Assembly: GCA_017311185.1 (NCBI GenBank)
Contig: JAESUZ010003505.1
Span: forward strand, 2,418,001-2,482,000
Reading direction: 5' to 3'
Source: Proteles cristata cristata
Taxonomy: Eukaryota; Chordata; Mammalia; Carnivora; Hyaenidae
Length of the DNA stretch: 64,000 bases
The notes under the pieces were generated by a model that worked only from the letters and a program-made list of their open reading frames with translations, was not told the origin of the DNA and did not search any database. Below are positions 9,210 to 20,500 of the stretch, piece after piece. A program made the position numbers and the translations under genes. How positions within the stretch are numbered: position 1 is the first letter of the stretch; each line of letters begins with the position of its first letter.

Positions 9210-11344
9210 ACCCTTTGCCCCCCTCCCCCCGGGGGGCGCCCTCAGGGGATGACACGTGGCAATGGCGGCCTGAACTCTGGTGGCCCGCGCTGCCCACTGT
9301 CATTTCCGGAGCCCCCCGCGTGAAACCAACAGCCCTCACCCCCTCCCCAAGTCGCCGTGGGAGTGAAAAGACCAAAGCTGGCACATTGAAGCCAAACCAT
9401 CCTCTTAGAGGAAGACCAAATTGAAGAATGTGGCTTCACGTGAACAGTGAAACAGCCTGCCAACCAGAGGCCCACGCCCCTCCCCCTCCACCCCCACCCC
9501 CCGTCACTGGCAGTACTGGCCCCGGGCTGGCCCCCCACTCGTGGGGGAGTGAGGCCTGCTCTCCCCTACAGGCCACGGACACCTGATCACCCTCCGCAGC
9601 CCCCCAGCGAGGGTAAGCTCCCCTCCTGCCCTCTGGGGGGCCGGAGTGATGGGGACAGCGAAACCGGGCATGGGATCTCACACACAGCCACCCAAGGGTG
9701 CCCACGCGCCCTGAGAGGCGCCGGGGAGGAGGAATCTCGTACCACATCACAGGACCCTTGGGTCCACCCGACACTGCCACCCACGCATCCCATGGCTCGC
9801 GCGGCCTCCAGCCAGGGTTTTCCACCCCGGGGCCTCTGGCCAGCTCTCCTCCCTGCGCCCACGCCAGTGGGGGTACCTGCCCGCCACCTGGGGAGCCAGG
9901 CCCAAAACACGAGGCCTCGCCCGCCGGCGGACCCCGCCCTCCGGACAAGGAGACCCTGCTTCATGGCACACGCCCAACCCCCGTCGCCCCACGGCCACGG
10001 CCACGGCCACATCCGAGGGAACCGCGGTTCTCTCCGGGGGAGAGGAGCCAGGGCGCTGGCTTCTTAGAAGGCAGTGACTCCCCAATTGTTCCGCCGCTTG
10101 TTAAGATGGGGGCGCACGCTCGCCTCGCTCTTGTAAATCACCGGGAAACAGGACCAGCCTTGCCACGACTCAGGGCTCTTTCTGCGGCCTCCGCCAATTA
10201 GTGCTCCGGTTAATCAAACTTAGCAATTCCCCCGAGACGCACACAGCGGGGAGCAGCGTGGAAGCGCGGAGAACCGCCCTTATCCCCGACTCGGCCTGGC
10301 CACCACCGCCGTCTCTGCTCCTCAGTCTTCCCCATCTCTAAAGTGGGCCTAGACCTCTGCCCCTGAGCCACCCCCTCCCTTCCTCCCGTGCCCCGGGCTG
10401 TTGGAGAGAGCGCTCCTCTCCAGCGTCGGCGCGCAGCAGTCCATACGAGGCAAATACCTTGGTTTCTCGCCGTGAAGACTGGAGACAGACCCCTGGGGCG
10501 CAGACATGAAAGCATCGGGTCCCCCGAGATGTCCGTGCTGTGGGTCCTCTGCTCTCCAGGTTTTGCGGCCACGACGGAGCGTCTTGCTAGCTGGGCAGAT
10601 TGCTGTCGGGGGGGGGCGGGGAGCTGGCGTCCACTTAAATAAGGACCCCCCCCAGGGCGCGCCATGCCGGCGCCCCATCGCACTGGCACCTCGCCCTCAC
10701 ACCTCCAGTCCCCTCGGGGCGAGTTCCGGGAAGGAGTCTTGCCCTCAACCCCTCACCAGGCCCCCTCGGCTCCTAAACAGTCTCACTTCTGCGGCTGCGC
10801 CCACGGCTGATTCACATCCTGGTCATCAAGGTCATTGCCTTCCTGGCCCCTCCTCCTTGCTCGCCCTCGCCACCACGCAGGTTCACTGCATCAGCTCCTC
10901 CTCCTCCAGCCCTGCATTTGCTCTGGCACCCGGACCTTCTGCCCCCCATCCCCTGCCTCTGTGGGGGCCCCCCTCCGTCTGCTGCTGTCCCCAGGGGGGG
11001 CTGTCCCGGGACCTGTCCTCGGACTCCCTGTGCTTGTGGCCTTTCCCCTCGGAAGGGGGGTTACCAGGTGGGGACACCTTCCCTTTCCTCCTGTTTCCCC
11101 ACATTTCACCCATACAGCAGCGCTGGCCGTGGATCTCTGTAGAGATGGGGGTTTTCTCTGGCACCCTGTGGTCCCAGGAAGGGAGAGGGCAGTTTTGAGG
11201 CGCCCATCCCCCCCTGCAGGCTGTGGCTACCTTAGGGAGTCCTGCCGGCCAGCTCGGCTTCCCGGACTCTCACAGAGACGTCGCAGGGCCTGGGGCACGC
11301 GGCCCAGGGTCCTCCTCACCCCCGCGGAAGCCCCGACACAGCAG
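9210..11344. other. GC-rich unique DNA without a gene
   Basis: Long open frames exist on both strands (up to 230 codons), but they overlap in several frames and their products are Pro/Gly/Arg/Ser-rich with no domain, which is what stop-poor GC-rich DNA gives. A short GGCCAC hexamer array lies at 9990-10009. C- and G-runs are common. I see no dispersed repeat. Confidence 0.55.
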
Positions 11345-11505
11345 GAGCGCCGCGGGCTCAGCTGCTTAAGTGTCCCACTCCTGGTTTCCACTCAGGGCAC
11401 GATCTCACGGTTCGTGAGTTCACGCCCCACGTCAGGCTCTGTGCTGTCAGCGGGGAGTCGGCTTGGGATTCCCTCTCTCCGTCTCTGTCTTAAAAGAAAA
11501 GAAAT
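11345..11505 (+). mobile_element. CAN-SINE, shortened copy
   Basis: GCTTAAGTGTCCCACTC, CACGATCTCACGGTTCGTGAGTT and GTCAGGCTCTGTGCTGTCAG match the SINE head and body in order. The CT body is short and the tail reads TTAAAAGAAAAG. The body has a deletion between GTCAGC and GGGATTCC. Confidence 0.75.
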
Positions 11506-11517
11506 CCCTACACAATA

Positions 11518-11645
11518 GATACATTATTATCCCCCTCTTTAAGCTGCAGAATCGGAAGCCCAGAAAGGTAAAGTAACTTACCGAAAATCACACAGCTCAC
11601 AGATGTCAAAACTGGAATTTGAACCTAAGCAGCTCTGACAGAAAA
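11518..11645 (-). mobile_element. MIR fragment
   Basis: ATTATTATCCCCCTCTTTAA, AGGTAAAGTAACTTACC and ATCACACAGCTCACAG follow the minus strand of the ancient mammalian MIR SINE in the right order. Confidence 0.75.
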
Positions 11646-11805
11646 CCTAAACTAGGTTTAATATAAAGGTTAAATACGACTCAATAGTAAATACTCAAGA
11701 AGTATCCTGACAGGACAGGTCACACACCAGGCCCCTGGTCCCTTTCCTCTGGGCCTTGTTTTGTAACAAGAAAGTCCTCAGAAACCCAAGGTAGGTTGGA
11801 TTGTC

Positions 11806-11850
11806 TCCCCATCTTACAGATGAGGAAACTGAAGCTCAAAGAGCTTCAAT
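11806..11850 (-). mobile_element. MIR fragment interrupted by a CAN-SINE
   Basis: CCCCATCTTACAGATGAGGA and AACTGAAGCTCAAAGAG match the most conserved MIR core on the minus strand. The copy stops where the CAN-SINE tail begins. Confidence 0.65.
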
Positions 11851-12069
11851 TGTTTTATTCTGAGAGAAAGCACAAGTGGTGGAAGAGGGAGGCGGGGGAG
11901 GGGGGGAGGGGGAGCAGCGGTGTGGGGAGACGAGGAAGAGAGAAGATACCCCCAGCAGGCCTCACACCTTCAGCACAGAGCCTGAATCTGGGCTCGAACT
12001 CAGGAATCGCAAAGATCCTGATGTGAGAGGAAGTCGGGCGCCTAACCTACTGAGCCACCCAAGCGCCCC
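11851..12069 (-). mobile_element. CAN-SINE, minus orientation
   Basis: The right end shows the complement of the tRNA-like head (ACTGAGCCACCCAAGCGCCCC). GGGCTCGAACTCAGGAATC is the complement of the B box. The CT body appears as a purine tract with long G-runs (11888-11920), potentially G-quadruplex forming. Confidence 0.85.
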
Positions 12070-12098
12070 GAGGCCAAATGAGCTTTAGCGTCCCTCCC

Positions 12099-12212
12099 CG
12101 CCCGTGGACGCCCCACCACGCTGCTGCCCGGCCACCCCCCGACGCCCGTGGACGCCCCGCCACGCTGCTGCCCGGCCACCCCCGACGCCCGTGGACGCCC
12201 CGCCACGCTGCC
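12099..12212 (+). repeat. Minisatellite, 43-44 bp period, about 2.6 copies
   Basis: Units start at 12099, 12143 and 12186 with CGCCCGTGGACGCCCC and continue through CCACGCTGCTGCCCGGCCAC. Copies differ by one C-run length and one A/G change; the third stops after CACGCTGCC. In one frame it reads as a Gly/Arg/Pro peptide repeat, but there is no sign of a gene. Confidence 0.9.
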
Positions 12213-13249
12213 CCGCCTCCTGGGAGGGTTTGGAGCCTCTCCTCCAAGCTGCCCCTGCTCCTGGGATCCGTTTTTGGGAAATGGCACCACAGCCCTCCTA
12301 GAATGCAGACTTGTGTTCTCAACAGCACCTTGACCCCACATCCAAATCAGTTCCCAAGTCCTCCAGGTCCCTCCCAAACTGAGTGGCCACCAGCCCAGGC
12401 AGCGTCCTCCCAGCCACCTTCCCCTCCCCCACCCCACCCCCCCAAGACCCTTGCTCCGGCCGGACTGACTGCCCGCTCTCCCCCTCCCGGCGCCCCACCT
12501 CTGTTCCTGAGATTTCCACACCACTCCGCCAGCCAGTTTCTCCCGAGCGCCCCTGATCCACCCCCTGCACCCACCTCCGTCCCCCCACCCCTCCTCCCTT
12601 CCCCCAGGAGGGAAATTGAAGAGGGTTTAAATAGAGCAAATCAAAGTGCAGAGGCGGATGCCAAGGGCGGCCCAGCAGGAATGACTGGGAAGCTGGCTGC
12701 CTCCTGCCAGACGCCTCCCCCGCCCGCCCCGTGTGTTCCAGCCCTGCCACACTTACACTTACACTTACACCAGCTGCTGGAGATGATGTTCACACTGCAG
12801 GCTGCCGGGAGGCCTCAGGGAGCCCGGGGAGGGCAGCACCAAGCGGGTTTAGGAGCAGCTCTGGACTGGTCTCGTCAGCCGCCGACTCGAATTCTGTGGG
12901 CGCGGTCAGAGCCGGGTCCTAGAGGACAGAATCGGCAGGGTGGGGATAAAATGCAGGCCTCCCAGCTCAACAGGAGTTTCAGATCAACAAGGAATAACTG
13001 TCGGTATAAGTATATCCCATGACACATTTGGGATAGACTTACACTAAGTAACACAACGCTTTGTTTGCTGTTGATCCAAAATGCACATTTGACAGGGCCT
13101 CCTGTTTTGTTCTGTCCTGTTCTGTTTTGCGTGTGTGCGAGAGGAGGGCAGCCCTAAGGAGGTGTCTCCCCCTCAGAGCCACCTGCCCTCCAGCTCCATG
13201 AAGGAAAGAGAGGTGGGTGTGAGGGTGCGCTGGATGGCGGCCCCAGCAA
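12213..13249. other. GC-rich unique DNA without a gene
   Basis: Proline-rich open frames run through C-rich sequence; none resembles a protein. ACACTT hexamers repeat three times at about 12750-12768. No dispersed repeat recognised. Confidence 0.5.
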
Positions 13250-13645
13250 AGTGCCCCAACTGGATGGCTTCGATAACAGACTGTCATCATCTCACAGTTG
13301 TGGAGGCCACAGGTCTGCAATCCGGGCAGGGCAGAGGCCTGCTCTCTCTGAAGGCTCGGGGAGAATCTTGCCTCCCCTCCTCCAGCTTCTGGAGGCTCCC
13401 AGCTGTCCCTGACCTGCGGTAGCATCGTCCCAATCTCTGCCTCCGTCGTCACACGGTGCTCTCCCAGTGGGTCAGTTGTCTCCACTTATCAGGTCACCAC
13501 TCTCTGGAGTAAACACAGCCCACCCTCATCGGGGATGACCACCTCTTAAATACATCCGCAAAGGCCCTGTCTCCAAATACGGCCACAGTCTGAGGTTCCT
13601 GGTGCACATGAATCTGAGGGGACGCTGTTCAACACAGTAGAAATT
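13250..13645 (-). mobile_element. MLT1-type MaLR LTR, minus orientation
   Basis: In the order expected for the complement of an MLT1 LTR: CTCACAGTTGTGGAGGCC, GGGGAGAATCTTGCC, CCCAATCTCTGCCTCCGTCG, CTGTCTCCAAATACGGCCAC. Diverged, with no internal sequence, so a solo LTR. Confidence 0.7.
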
Positions 13646-14504
13646 CAGTCTGTATTCGCTCACATCCACCCCACTGAAAACTTTCAGATCCAGATGGTCA
13701 TAAAATCAACCACAAGAAGAGACATCCGCTATCTGCTCCAGAGTCCACGACACCAAGCCCACCCGACTCTGGGTCACCTTGGGCCTGAGGGAGGAGGCCC
13801 AGAGCTTCCTTTCTCCAGTTCCTGCTGAGGGCCCAGCAGAAGGGACGCCCCTGTGGGCCCGAGAAACCCGCCTACCGCCCACGGTGCCGCCCCAGGAGGA
13901 CCCTGGCCTCATGCACCCGGGCCCATGAGCTGAGTCGTCCCTGAATGTCTGTGTGAGGCTGAGCTCCTGCAGAGGGAGAGGGAAGATCTCAGAGGTAAAA
14001 ATTGCCTCTTGACCTGAGTACAGGCTGTGTGGGCCCTGGTGGCGGCGGGGGGAGGGAGGTGGCGGCTGGCTCAGCATGGCTTTTACTGTGACTAGGGCCT
14101 GGGGCCTGGCCGGTGAAATGGCGGCAGCAGGGAACAGGAAGAGGTTCAGATAGAGGACTGAGCAACGTAGGGTCCTAAAGAGCTTCCTGGACTGTCCCCT
14201 CAGGCTGTGAGCCCACTGAGCCCCCCAAAGTCCCAGGCCCCTGGCCCACCGGGCCCACCACAGTGGGGGCTCCAGCCCCGGCGTCTGGGGCTCTGGGCTT
14301 GGCCTGTGTTGTGAAAATCCACAAAACCTCAGAGCTGACACGGACCTGGGGTGCTTCCCTTATTATTTGGAGCCTTTCTGAGTGGAGAAGGCCTCACTTC
14401 AGTTTCTAGAATCAATAATTCATTAACAGAGCTCACCGTCTGGACAGCCGTACTAAATAGTAACAGAGAAGAGAGTCGTCTGTGACTTACTGCATTAAAA
14501 CCAC
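13646..14504. other. Unique DNA without a gene
   Basis: An open frame of 211 codons on the minus strand (13706-14341) has random composition. No repeat or RNA gene is apparent. Confidence 0.5.
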
Positions 14505-14531
14505 CACACACACACACACATACACACACAC
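14505..14531 (+). repeat. (CA)n microsatellite
   Basis: About 13 CA units with one T interruption. Confidence 0.9.
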
Positions 14532-15332
14532 GTAGACAGAGGTGCACAGGCACACAGAGGCATGCGCACACACTGTGGACAGCTCATGGACAACTCGTGG
14601 ACGACTCTCATTGGCGTCCCTCTGCCTGCCATGTCCCCCGTGCCCCCAGGCAGCCTGACAGGCAGCTGGGCCGCGCCGTCTGGATCCCCACCGCACCTGC
14701 CACGGGGAGGTGGCGGCATCCTTGCCCAGGGCCCCTGGCGACCTCTCTTAGGGGTGACAGTGGTCGGTCTGGGGCTCTGTCCCCATCAGCTGGGTCTGCA
14801 GGGGAATACTTGATTCTCTGGGCCGATGGCAGCTTCTATCAGGTAAAGGCCCAAAACATCCTTCCCCCCGCATCCTCGGCCTGAGTCACACACCCTCACA
14901 TACCTGTGGGATTCTTCAGAGAAGCAGGAATTCAAAGCCTTGGATCCTCCATTCCGTGGCCTCTGTAAATGGCATCGTCTGGCATTAAAAGATTCAAAGG
15001 GGGAGGTCTTTGAAGCCCTCACGTTGCTCTGTGCATTCCGTGTACAGTGGCCTCCAGAGCCTACTGTGCCAGGATCTGGGTGTCTTTCGTAACACGGCGT
15101 AACGTGAACATGATGGGCCCTGACATAATTAACAGAATATTTTGATGTAAAGAGGAGTAACTCCTGTCTGAGCACAATCTGCTCTCACACCTCATCTTCA
15201 GTCGGGATACTTTGTTCAGAGGCAGGCTGTCTTCCTCTCATGGGGAAGTGACAGAGGCCAGGGGGAGGGCCTGAGCCCGGAGACACCTGCACAGGAAACG
15301 AGCAACTCCAGGAACCGCTGGAAAGAAGACAA
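14532..15332. other. Unique DNA without a gene
   Basis: Two near-identical short units (ACTCATGGAC/ACTCGTGGAC types) occur around 14580-14605. No open frame of interest and no dispersed repeat recognised. Confidence 0.45.
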
Positions 15333-15342
15333 AGGATCCTTG

Positions 15343-15503
15343 GGGCACCTGAGTGGCTCAGTCCATTAAGTGTCTGACTCTTGACTTCAGCTCAGGTCAT
15401 GATCTCACAGTGTGTGAGATGGAGCCCCGTGTAGGGCTCTGTGCTGGGCGCTGGGTGTGGAGTCTGCTTAAGATTCTCTCTCTCCCTCTCCCCATTTCCT
15501 GCT

Positions 15504-15556
<53 letters not shown>

Positions 15557-15567
15557 AACAACAACAG
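15343..15567 (+). mobile_element. CAN-SINE with target duplication and long (CT)n
   Basis: The head GGGCACCTGAGTGGCTCAG follows AGGATCCTTG (15333-15342), which is repeated after the tail at 15568-15577. The CT body has grown into a pure (CT)22 run at 15508-15551. The intact 10-bp duplication confirms insertion by retrotransposition. Confidence 0.95.
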
Positions 15568-15577
15568 AGGATCCTTG

Positions 15578-17843
15578 AGTGTTACAGTTCCCTGTCTGGG
15601 GCCAGGAAGAAAAAAGCACAAAGGAGGCAGCGTCCCTGACTGCAGGGAAGTTCCAAAGCCCAGAAGGGAGCTTTGTCACAAGCCACATATGGGGTGGAGT
15701 GAGGAAGAGGACCCCACAGCAAAGGCCACCGGGTGGGCCACTCGGGGAGTCCTTCACTCCTCTGCGCAGGGCCTTCCTGCGTGTTGGTGACGAGCCAACC
15801 ATCAGAACAAAATGTAGCCAAAGCCTGAGTTTACAAAGCCAGAGACAGAAGGCAATCCATCGTTGCCATCAGAGAAAGCCCCACAGTCAACCTGTTCTGA
15901 CACATGTCATGGTAGGCGGGATCACTACTGCACTTTTGGCACTCAGCTCCAAATGCTCATCACTTTGCCTAAACGACTGCAATCAGTGTCGCCCTTTCGA
16001 CGGGTACACTGAGCATCTCTAGGGGCTGTTGAAAGGGAGCCCAGGCCTTTCTGCTCTTTGAGCACAGGAACGCCCAGAACTAAAACTAAAAGCTATCATC
16101 CCTCTTTGCTTCTTTTCCAGGATGTCCCTTAACACCAAGCAAGAAAATATGAATCAAGGGAAGACCTTCTGTCCACCATTCAAAGCCTCGACTGCCCTCA
16201 AAGAATCTGTTTAATCAAACTGCTTGCCCAGCACCTAGGGCTGAGCCAAGAATGATTCCGTGTCCCAGCCTTCCCCAGCACCATTTATTTGTTCACACAA
16301 ATGCAGACACATCCCAGAAGGTAGATGGCAGGAAATGTGTGGTAGAAATTATTTCATATCTGGCCTTTAAAGAAAACAATCTATTTTTTTTAAATCTATT
16401 ATAGCCAGAAGGGGAGAGGTCAGTTCCATAGCAAAATTTCAAAATTAAGTTGTGCTTACAGCCCTCCTCCCCAGCATTCAGACCCCCTAAACTTTGGCAT
16501 CTTCTTTGGTCTGCCTCTTGGGGATACAGGTCACCCTGTGTCCAGACCCCTCACAGCCCCCACTGGGCCCTTGCCACCAGCACAGAGCCCTTTGACCCTG
16601 AACCACTTCTCTCTCCCCCTTTCCCTGAAGGTGACCCCCAGCTAGGAAGCCTCCCAACATTTTCCCTTGCTTTATTGATAACAAAGAAAGGAAGGAAGGG
16701 TAGATAATTCTCTATTTCTTCTTCTCCTCCTTTCTTGCTGTCGGGCTCATCTCTTTGTTCAGGTGATGTAGATTGTACAACGTTTAAAACCAGCTCCTGG
16801 AACCCTGATAGGAGCACATGCACCACCTCCCCACTCTGTCTCAGGACAACATTACAAATCTTAGCCAAGTCTGTGTCTGTGCCCTTCTCCCCCTCTGAAC
16901 CTCTCCCCTGGCCTCCTCGCCATCCTCTCACTCTCCACACGCCCAGTGGCTTCTCCGGATCTTTAGATGGTAACCTCTGGGGCCAACCACTTCCATTTAC
17001 AACAGCTGAAAACCCCTGAGGGCTCCAGTCGGGACAAGTTATTTCAACAGAGGGAATTTAACATGGGAATTGGTCACATAGGTGATGGCGGGGCTGAAAG
17101 GAAAAAGATGGGAGTAGAGAAGATAATAATACTAGGAAGCCACTATTATCCCTCGTGTTGGGGGACAATGTAAGGGTCTGGACAGAGCGGGGACACAGAC
17201 CCCCCCCGGATAGGGTGATACCCAGCGGGCTGCAGGCTGGAGACTCTAAGGCATCACGAGGCTGCTTCCAGAAGCACACAAGGAAGCCCGCAGCAGAAAG
17301 ATCTGCCCCTGCCACTGGGAAGGAACAAAGTCACAGGGACAGCGAGCAAACAAGAAACAGCAAGTCCCCGCTCCCTCCCCCTTCCCCGCTCCTGGCTCCT
17401 TGGGGTCCCTTTGGCCAACTCAGCCTGCAAAAGAGAGGTGGGTTTGCAGCCGCAGCCCCAGAAGCACAGAGCTGACAACAGGAGCCTGGCTTTGGGGCGC
17501 GAGAAGCAAACACCCAGAGCATCTGCTGCATTTACAATGGCCCCCGATTCCAGCATTTGGCATCATCTGCCAGAGCCGAGGGCTTCCTTCTGCCAGAAGC
17601 TGGAGAAGCAACAGTCCTAGAAAAAGGTATTTCACAGGAAACGTGTATTTCAAATCCGATCTCTAGAGTGAGGTCATTACAAAACTCTTCTGTCTTAAGA
17701 GGTCCTCAGTGAGGACACCCCTTGGTCCCCGGTCCCAGGGGGCTGGCTGGGCTCCAGACACCCGCTTCCTCTGCAGGGCTGCAGGGATGCCGGCTTCACT
17801 CATCCTTCAGCACTAACAGCTGTTTCTGTAAATACACCGGACT

Positions 17844-17844
<1 letters not shown>
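15578..17844. other. Unique DNA without a gene
   Basis: Mixed-composition sequence with T-rich (16383-16391) and C-rich stretches. Open frames up to 147 codons lack motifs, ATG context or splice signals that would support a gene. Confidence 0.5.

Positions 17845-17893
<49 letters not shown>
17845..17893 (+). repeat. (CA)n microsatellite, about 24 units
   Basis: An uninterrupted CA array, likely polymorphic. Confidence 0.95.
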
Positions 17894-17894
<1 letters not shown>

Positions 17895-18049
17895 GACACA
17901 TCAACATTTACTCCCCAGACCTCCACCACCACCTTCTCACCCTCACCCTTTTGCATCCCCAGGACCTGAGGCAGGAACTGGGCCTGCGCTCCCCCTAGTG
18001 GCGGCCAACGAAACTGCTGAAATTACCTTCCTGGAGAAAAGCTCGAACT

Positions 18050-18210
18050 CAGCATTTACTCAACACCTATGGCCCTGAAACTGAACCCTTTACTTCCCTT
18101 ATCTCCTTTAATCCCCATAACCCTAGAAGGGAGGTGCTCTTATCAGTTCCAATTTGCAGATGGAGGCATTGAGTCTTAAAGAAGCTAAAGACCATGAACA
18201 CATTGATCTT
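18050..18210 (-). mobile_element. MIR fragment
   Basis: ATCTCCTTTAATCCCCATAA, GGGAGGTGCTCTTATCAG and TTTGCAGATGGAGGCATTGAG match the minus strand of MIR. Confidence 0.7.
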
Positions 18211-18395
18211 CTCACTTGGGGGAATAATGGGTCAGTGGCTCAGGGTCCTGCCTGTGCAGCCTGTGACTGTAAGGCCACCCACCCCTGTGTCTCTCACACC
18301 TGAGTCCTTCAGCTCTGTGGGCAGTAAAGTGACACTGTTGTAGCTCAGTCTGGCGCTTGGCTGTGGGGCCCCGAGTGTCAAGATCTGGGTTCCTA

Positions 18396-20067
18396 AATTG
18401 AAGAAGACACAAAGAAATGGAAAAACATTCCATGCTCATGGATAGGAAGAATACATATAGTTAAGATGTCATTACTACCTAAGGCACTCTACACATTCAA
18501 TGCAATTCCAATCAAAATTGCACCAGCATACTTCTCAAAACTAGAACAAACTATCCAAAAATTTGTATGGAACCACAAAAGACCCCGAATAGCCAAAGTA
18601 ATCCTGAAAAATAAAACCAAAACGGGAGGGATCACCATCCCAGACTTTAGCCTCTACTACAAAGCTGTCATCATCAAGACAGTATGGTATTGGCACAAAA
18701 ACAGACCCATAGACCAATGGAACAGAATTGAGAACTCAGAAGTGGACCCAAAAGTATACAGCCAACTCATCTTTGACAAAGCAGGAAAGAATATCCAATG
18801 GAAAAAAGACAGCCTTTTTAACAGATGGTGTTGGGAGAACTGGACAGCAACATGCAGAAGAATGAAACTAGATCATTTTCTCACACCATGCACAAAAATA
18901 AACTCAAAATGGATAAAGGACCTGAACGTGAGACAGGAAACTATCAACACCCTAGAGGAGAAAGCAGGAAACAACCTCCTTGACCTCCACCGCAGCAACT
19001 TCTTACTTGACACATCCCCAAAAGCAAGGGTATCAAGAGCAAAAATAAATGATTGGGACCTCATCAAGATTAAAAGCTTCTGCACAGCAAAGGAAACAAC
19101 CCAGAAAATTAATAGGCAACCAACGGAATGGGAAAAGATAGTTGCAAATGACATATCAGATAAAGGGTTGATATCCAGAATCTACAAGGAACTCACCAAA
19201 CTCCACGCCCGAAAAACAAACAACCCAGTGAAGAAATGGGCAGAAGATATGAACAGACACTTCTCCAAAGAGGACATCCAGATGGCCAACAGACACATGA
19301 AACGATGCTCAGCATCGCTCCTCATCAGGGAAATACAAATCAAAACCACACTGAGATACCACCTCACGCCAGTCAGAGTGGCTAAAATGAGCCAATCAGA
19401 GAACTCTAGATGCTGGCGAGGATGTGGAGAAACGGGCACCCTCCTACACTGTTGGTGGGAATGTAAACTGGTACAGCCCTTCTGGAAAACAGTGTGGAGG
19501 TTCCTCAGGAAACTAACAATAGAACTCCCCTAGGACCCAGCAATAGCACTGCTAGGAATTTACCCAAGGGATCCAGAAATGCTGAGGCATAGGAGCCCAT
19601 GTACCCCAATGTTCATAGCATCACTCTCCACAATAGCTAAAACCTGGAAAGAGCCTAAGTGTCCATCAACAGATGAATGGATCAAGAAGATGTGGTTTAT
19701 CTATACCATGGAATACTACATGGCAATGAGAAACAATGAAATCTGGCCATGTGTAGCAACATGGATGGACCTTGAGGGTGTTATGCTGAGCGAAATAAGT
19801 CAGGCAGAGAAAGACAAATATCATATGTGTGCACGTATAGGAGGATTAGGAGGAGCTTAACAGAGGACCAAGGGGGAGAAGAAGGGCAGAAATGGTGGGG
19901 GAAAGGGGGAGAGGCAAACCATGAGAGACTCTTGAATGCTGACAAAAACTGAGGACTGGTGGATGTGGGGGGGAGGAGGGGTGGCATGGAGGAGGACACT
20001 TGTGGGGATGAGCACTGGGTGTTATGTGGAAACTAATTTGACAATAAACTATTTGTAAAAAAAAAAA
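18396..20067 (+). mobile_element. 5'-truncated L1 retrotransposon with target duplication
   Basis: A 1.67-kb 3' piece of a carnivore LINE-1. It begins inside ORF2, runs through a G-rich 3' UTR and ends with AATAAA (20043-20048) and an A-run. The 16-bp direct repeat AAGATCTGGGTTCCTA flanks it at 18380-18395 and 20068-20083. The junction TC/AAGA fits the YY/RRRR preference of L1 endonuclease. The endonuclease and reverse-transcriptase domains are absent, so it cannot move on its own. Confidence 0.95.
18397..19860 (+). pseudogene. L1 ORF2 C-terminal fragment with one in-frame stop
   Basis: The frame enters at [18 protein letters not shown] and stays open through [41 protein letters not shown] and a cysteine-rich C-terminal segment ([20 protein letters not shown]). 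A TAG at 19531-19533 interrupts LP-DPAIALLGIY, where related elements usually have Tyr. The same frame then continues to the TAA at 19858-19860. With one stop in about 490 codons, the copy is fairly young. Confidence 0.9.
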
Positions 20068-20238
20068 AAGATCTGGGTTCCTAGGCTATGGGTGTATAAA
20101 ACCCTAACCACTGACATCAAAAATAATTTTACTTTTTCCCTTATAAATCCCTTCATGCCACTCACACCCCCCAAATTTCCCTGCCCGCTCCAACATTCAG
20201 ATTCTCAGAATACTTAATCTAGAAAACTCTCGGGGGGG

Positions 20239-20454
20239 GGGGCACTGGGGCAGCTCAGTCAGTTAAGCATCTGACTCTCAATTTCAGCTCAGGTCATGAT
20301 CTCACAGTCTGTGAGTTCGAGCCCTGCGTTGGGCTCTGAGCTGACAGTAAGGAGCCTGCTTGGGATTCTCTCTCACACTCTCCCTCTGCCCCTCACCTGC
20401 TCACGCTCTCACTTTCTCTCTCTCAAAATAAACAAGCTTGAAAAAGAAAGAGAA
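20239..20454 (+). mobile_element. CAN-SINE after a G-run
   Basis: Head GGGGCACTGGGGCAGCTCAG, B box GAGTTCGAGCCCTGCG, CT body and AAAATAAACAAGCTTG tail. It is preceded by an 11-base G run (20232-20242). The flanks AGAAAACTCTCGG and AGAAATCTTCCGG resemble a decayed target duplication. Confidence 0.9.
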
Positions 20455-20500
20455 AGGAAGGAAGGAAGGAAGGGAGGGAGGGAGGGAGGGAGGGAGGGAG
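20455..20500 (+). repeat. (GGAA)n-(GGGA)n microsatellite grown from the SINE tail
   Basis: GAAG/GGAA units pass into about seven GGGA units directly after the SINE A-tail. GGAA arrays can bind ETS factors; here that is speculation. Confidence 0.9.

Noticed and set aside
9001..9216. GCTTCACCCTT at 9001 and about 9206 as a target duplication of the 9053 SINE
   Set aside because: The left copy lies about 40 bases from the SINE tail, with non-SINE sequence between, and the right copy partly overlaps SINE-like bases; a chance repeat is as likely.
9447..10201. Overlapping frames of 206 and 167 codons
   Set aside because: Pro/Gly/Arg-rich products in multiple overlapping frames, no domain, no splice or promoter support; expected from GC-rich DNA.
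12078..13022. 314-codon plus-strand frame
   Set aside because: It runs through a minisatellite and C-rich DNA, giving a proline-rich random product.
15353..15790. 145-codon frame with a serine/leucine repeat
   Set aside because: It is the CT-rich SINE body read as codons; the same artefact occurs at most SINE copies.
18466..19533. 355-codon frame as a host gene
   Set aside because: It is the L1 ORF2 C-terminus inside a truncated element with target duplications.
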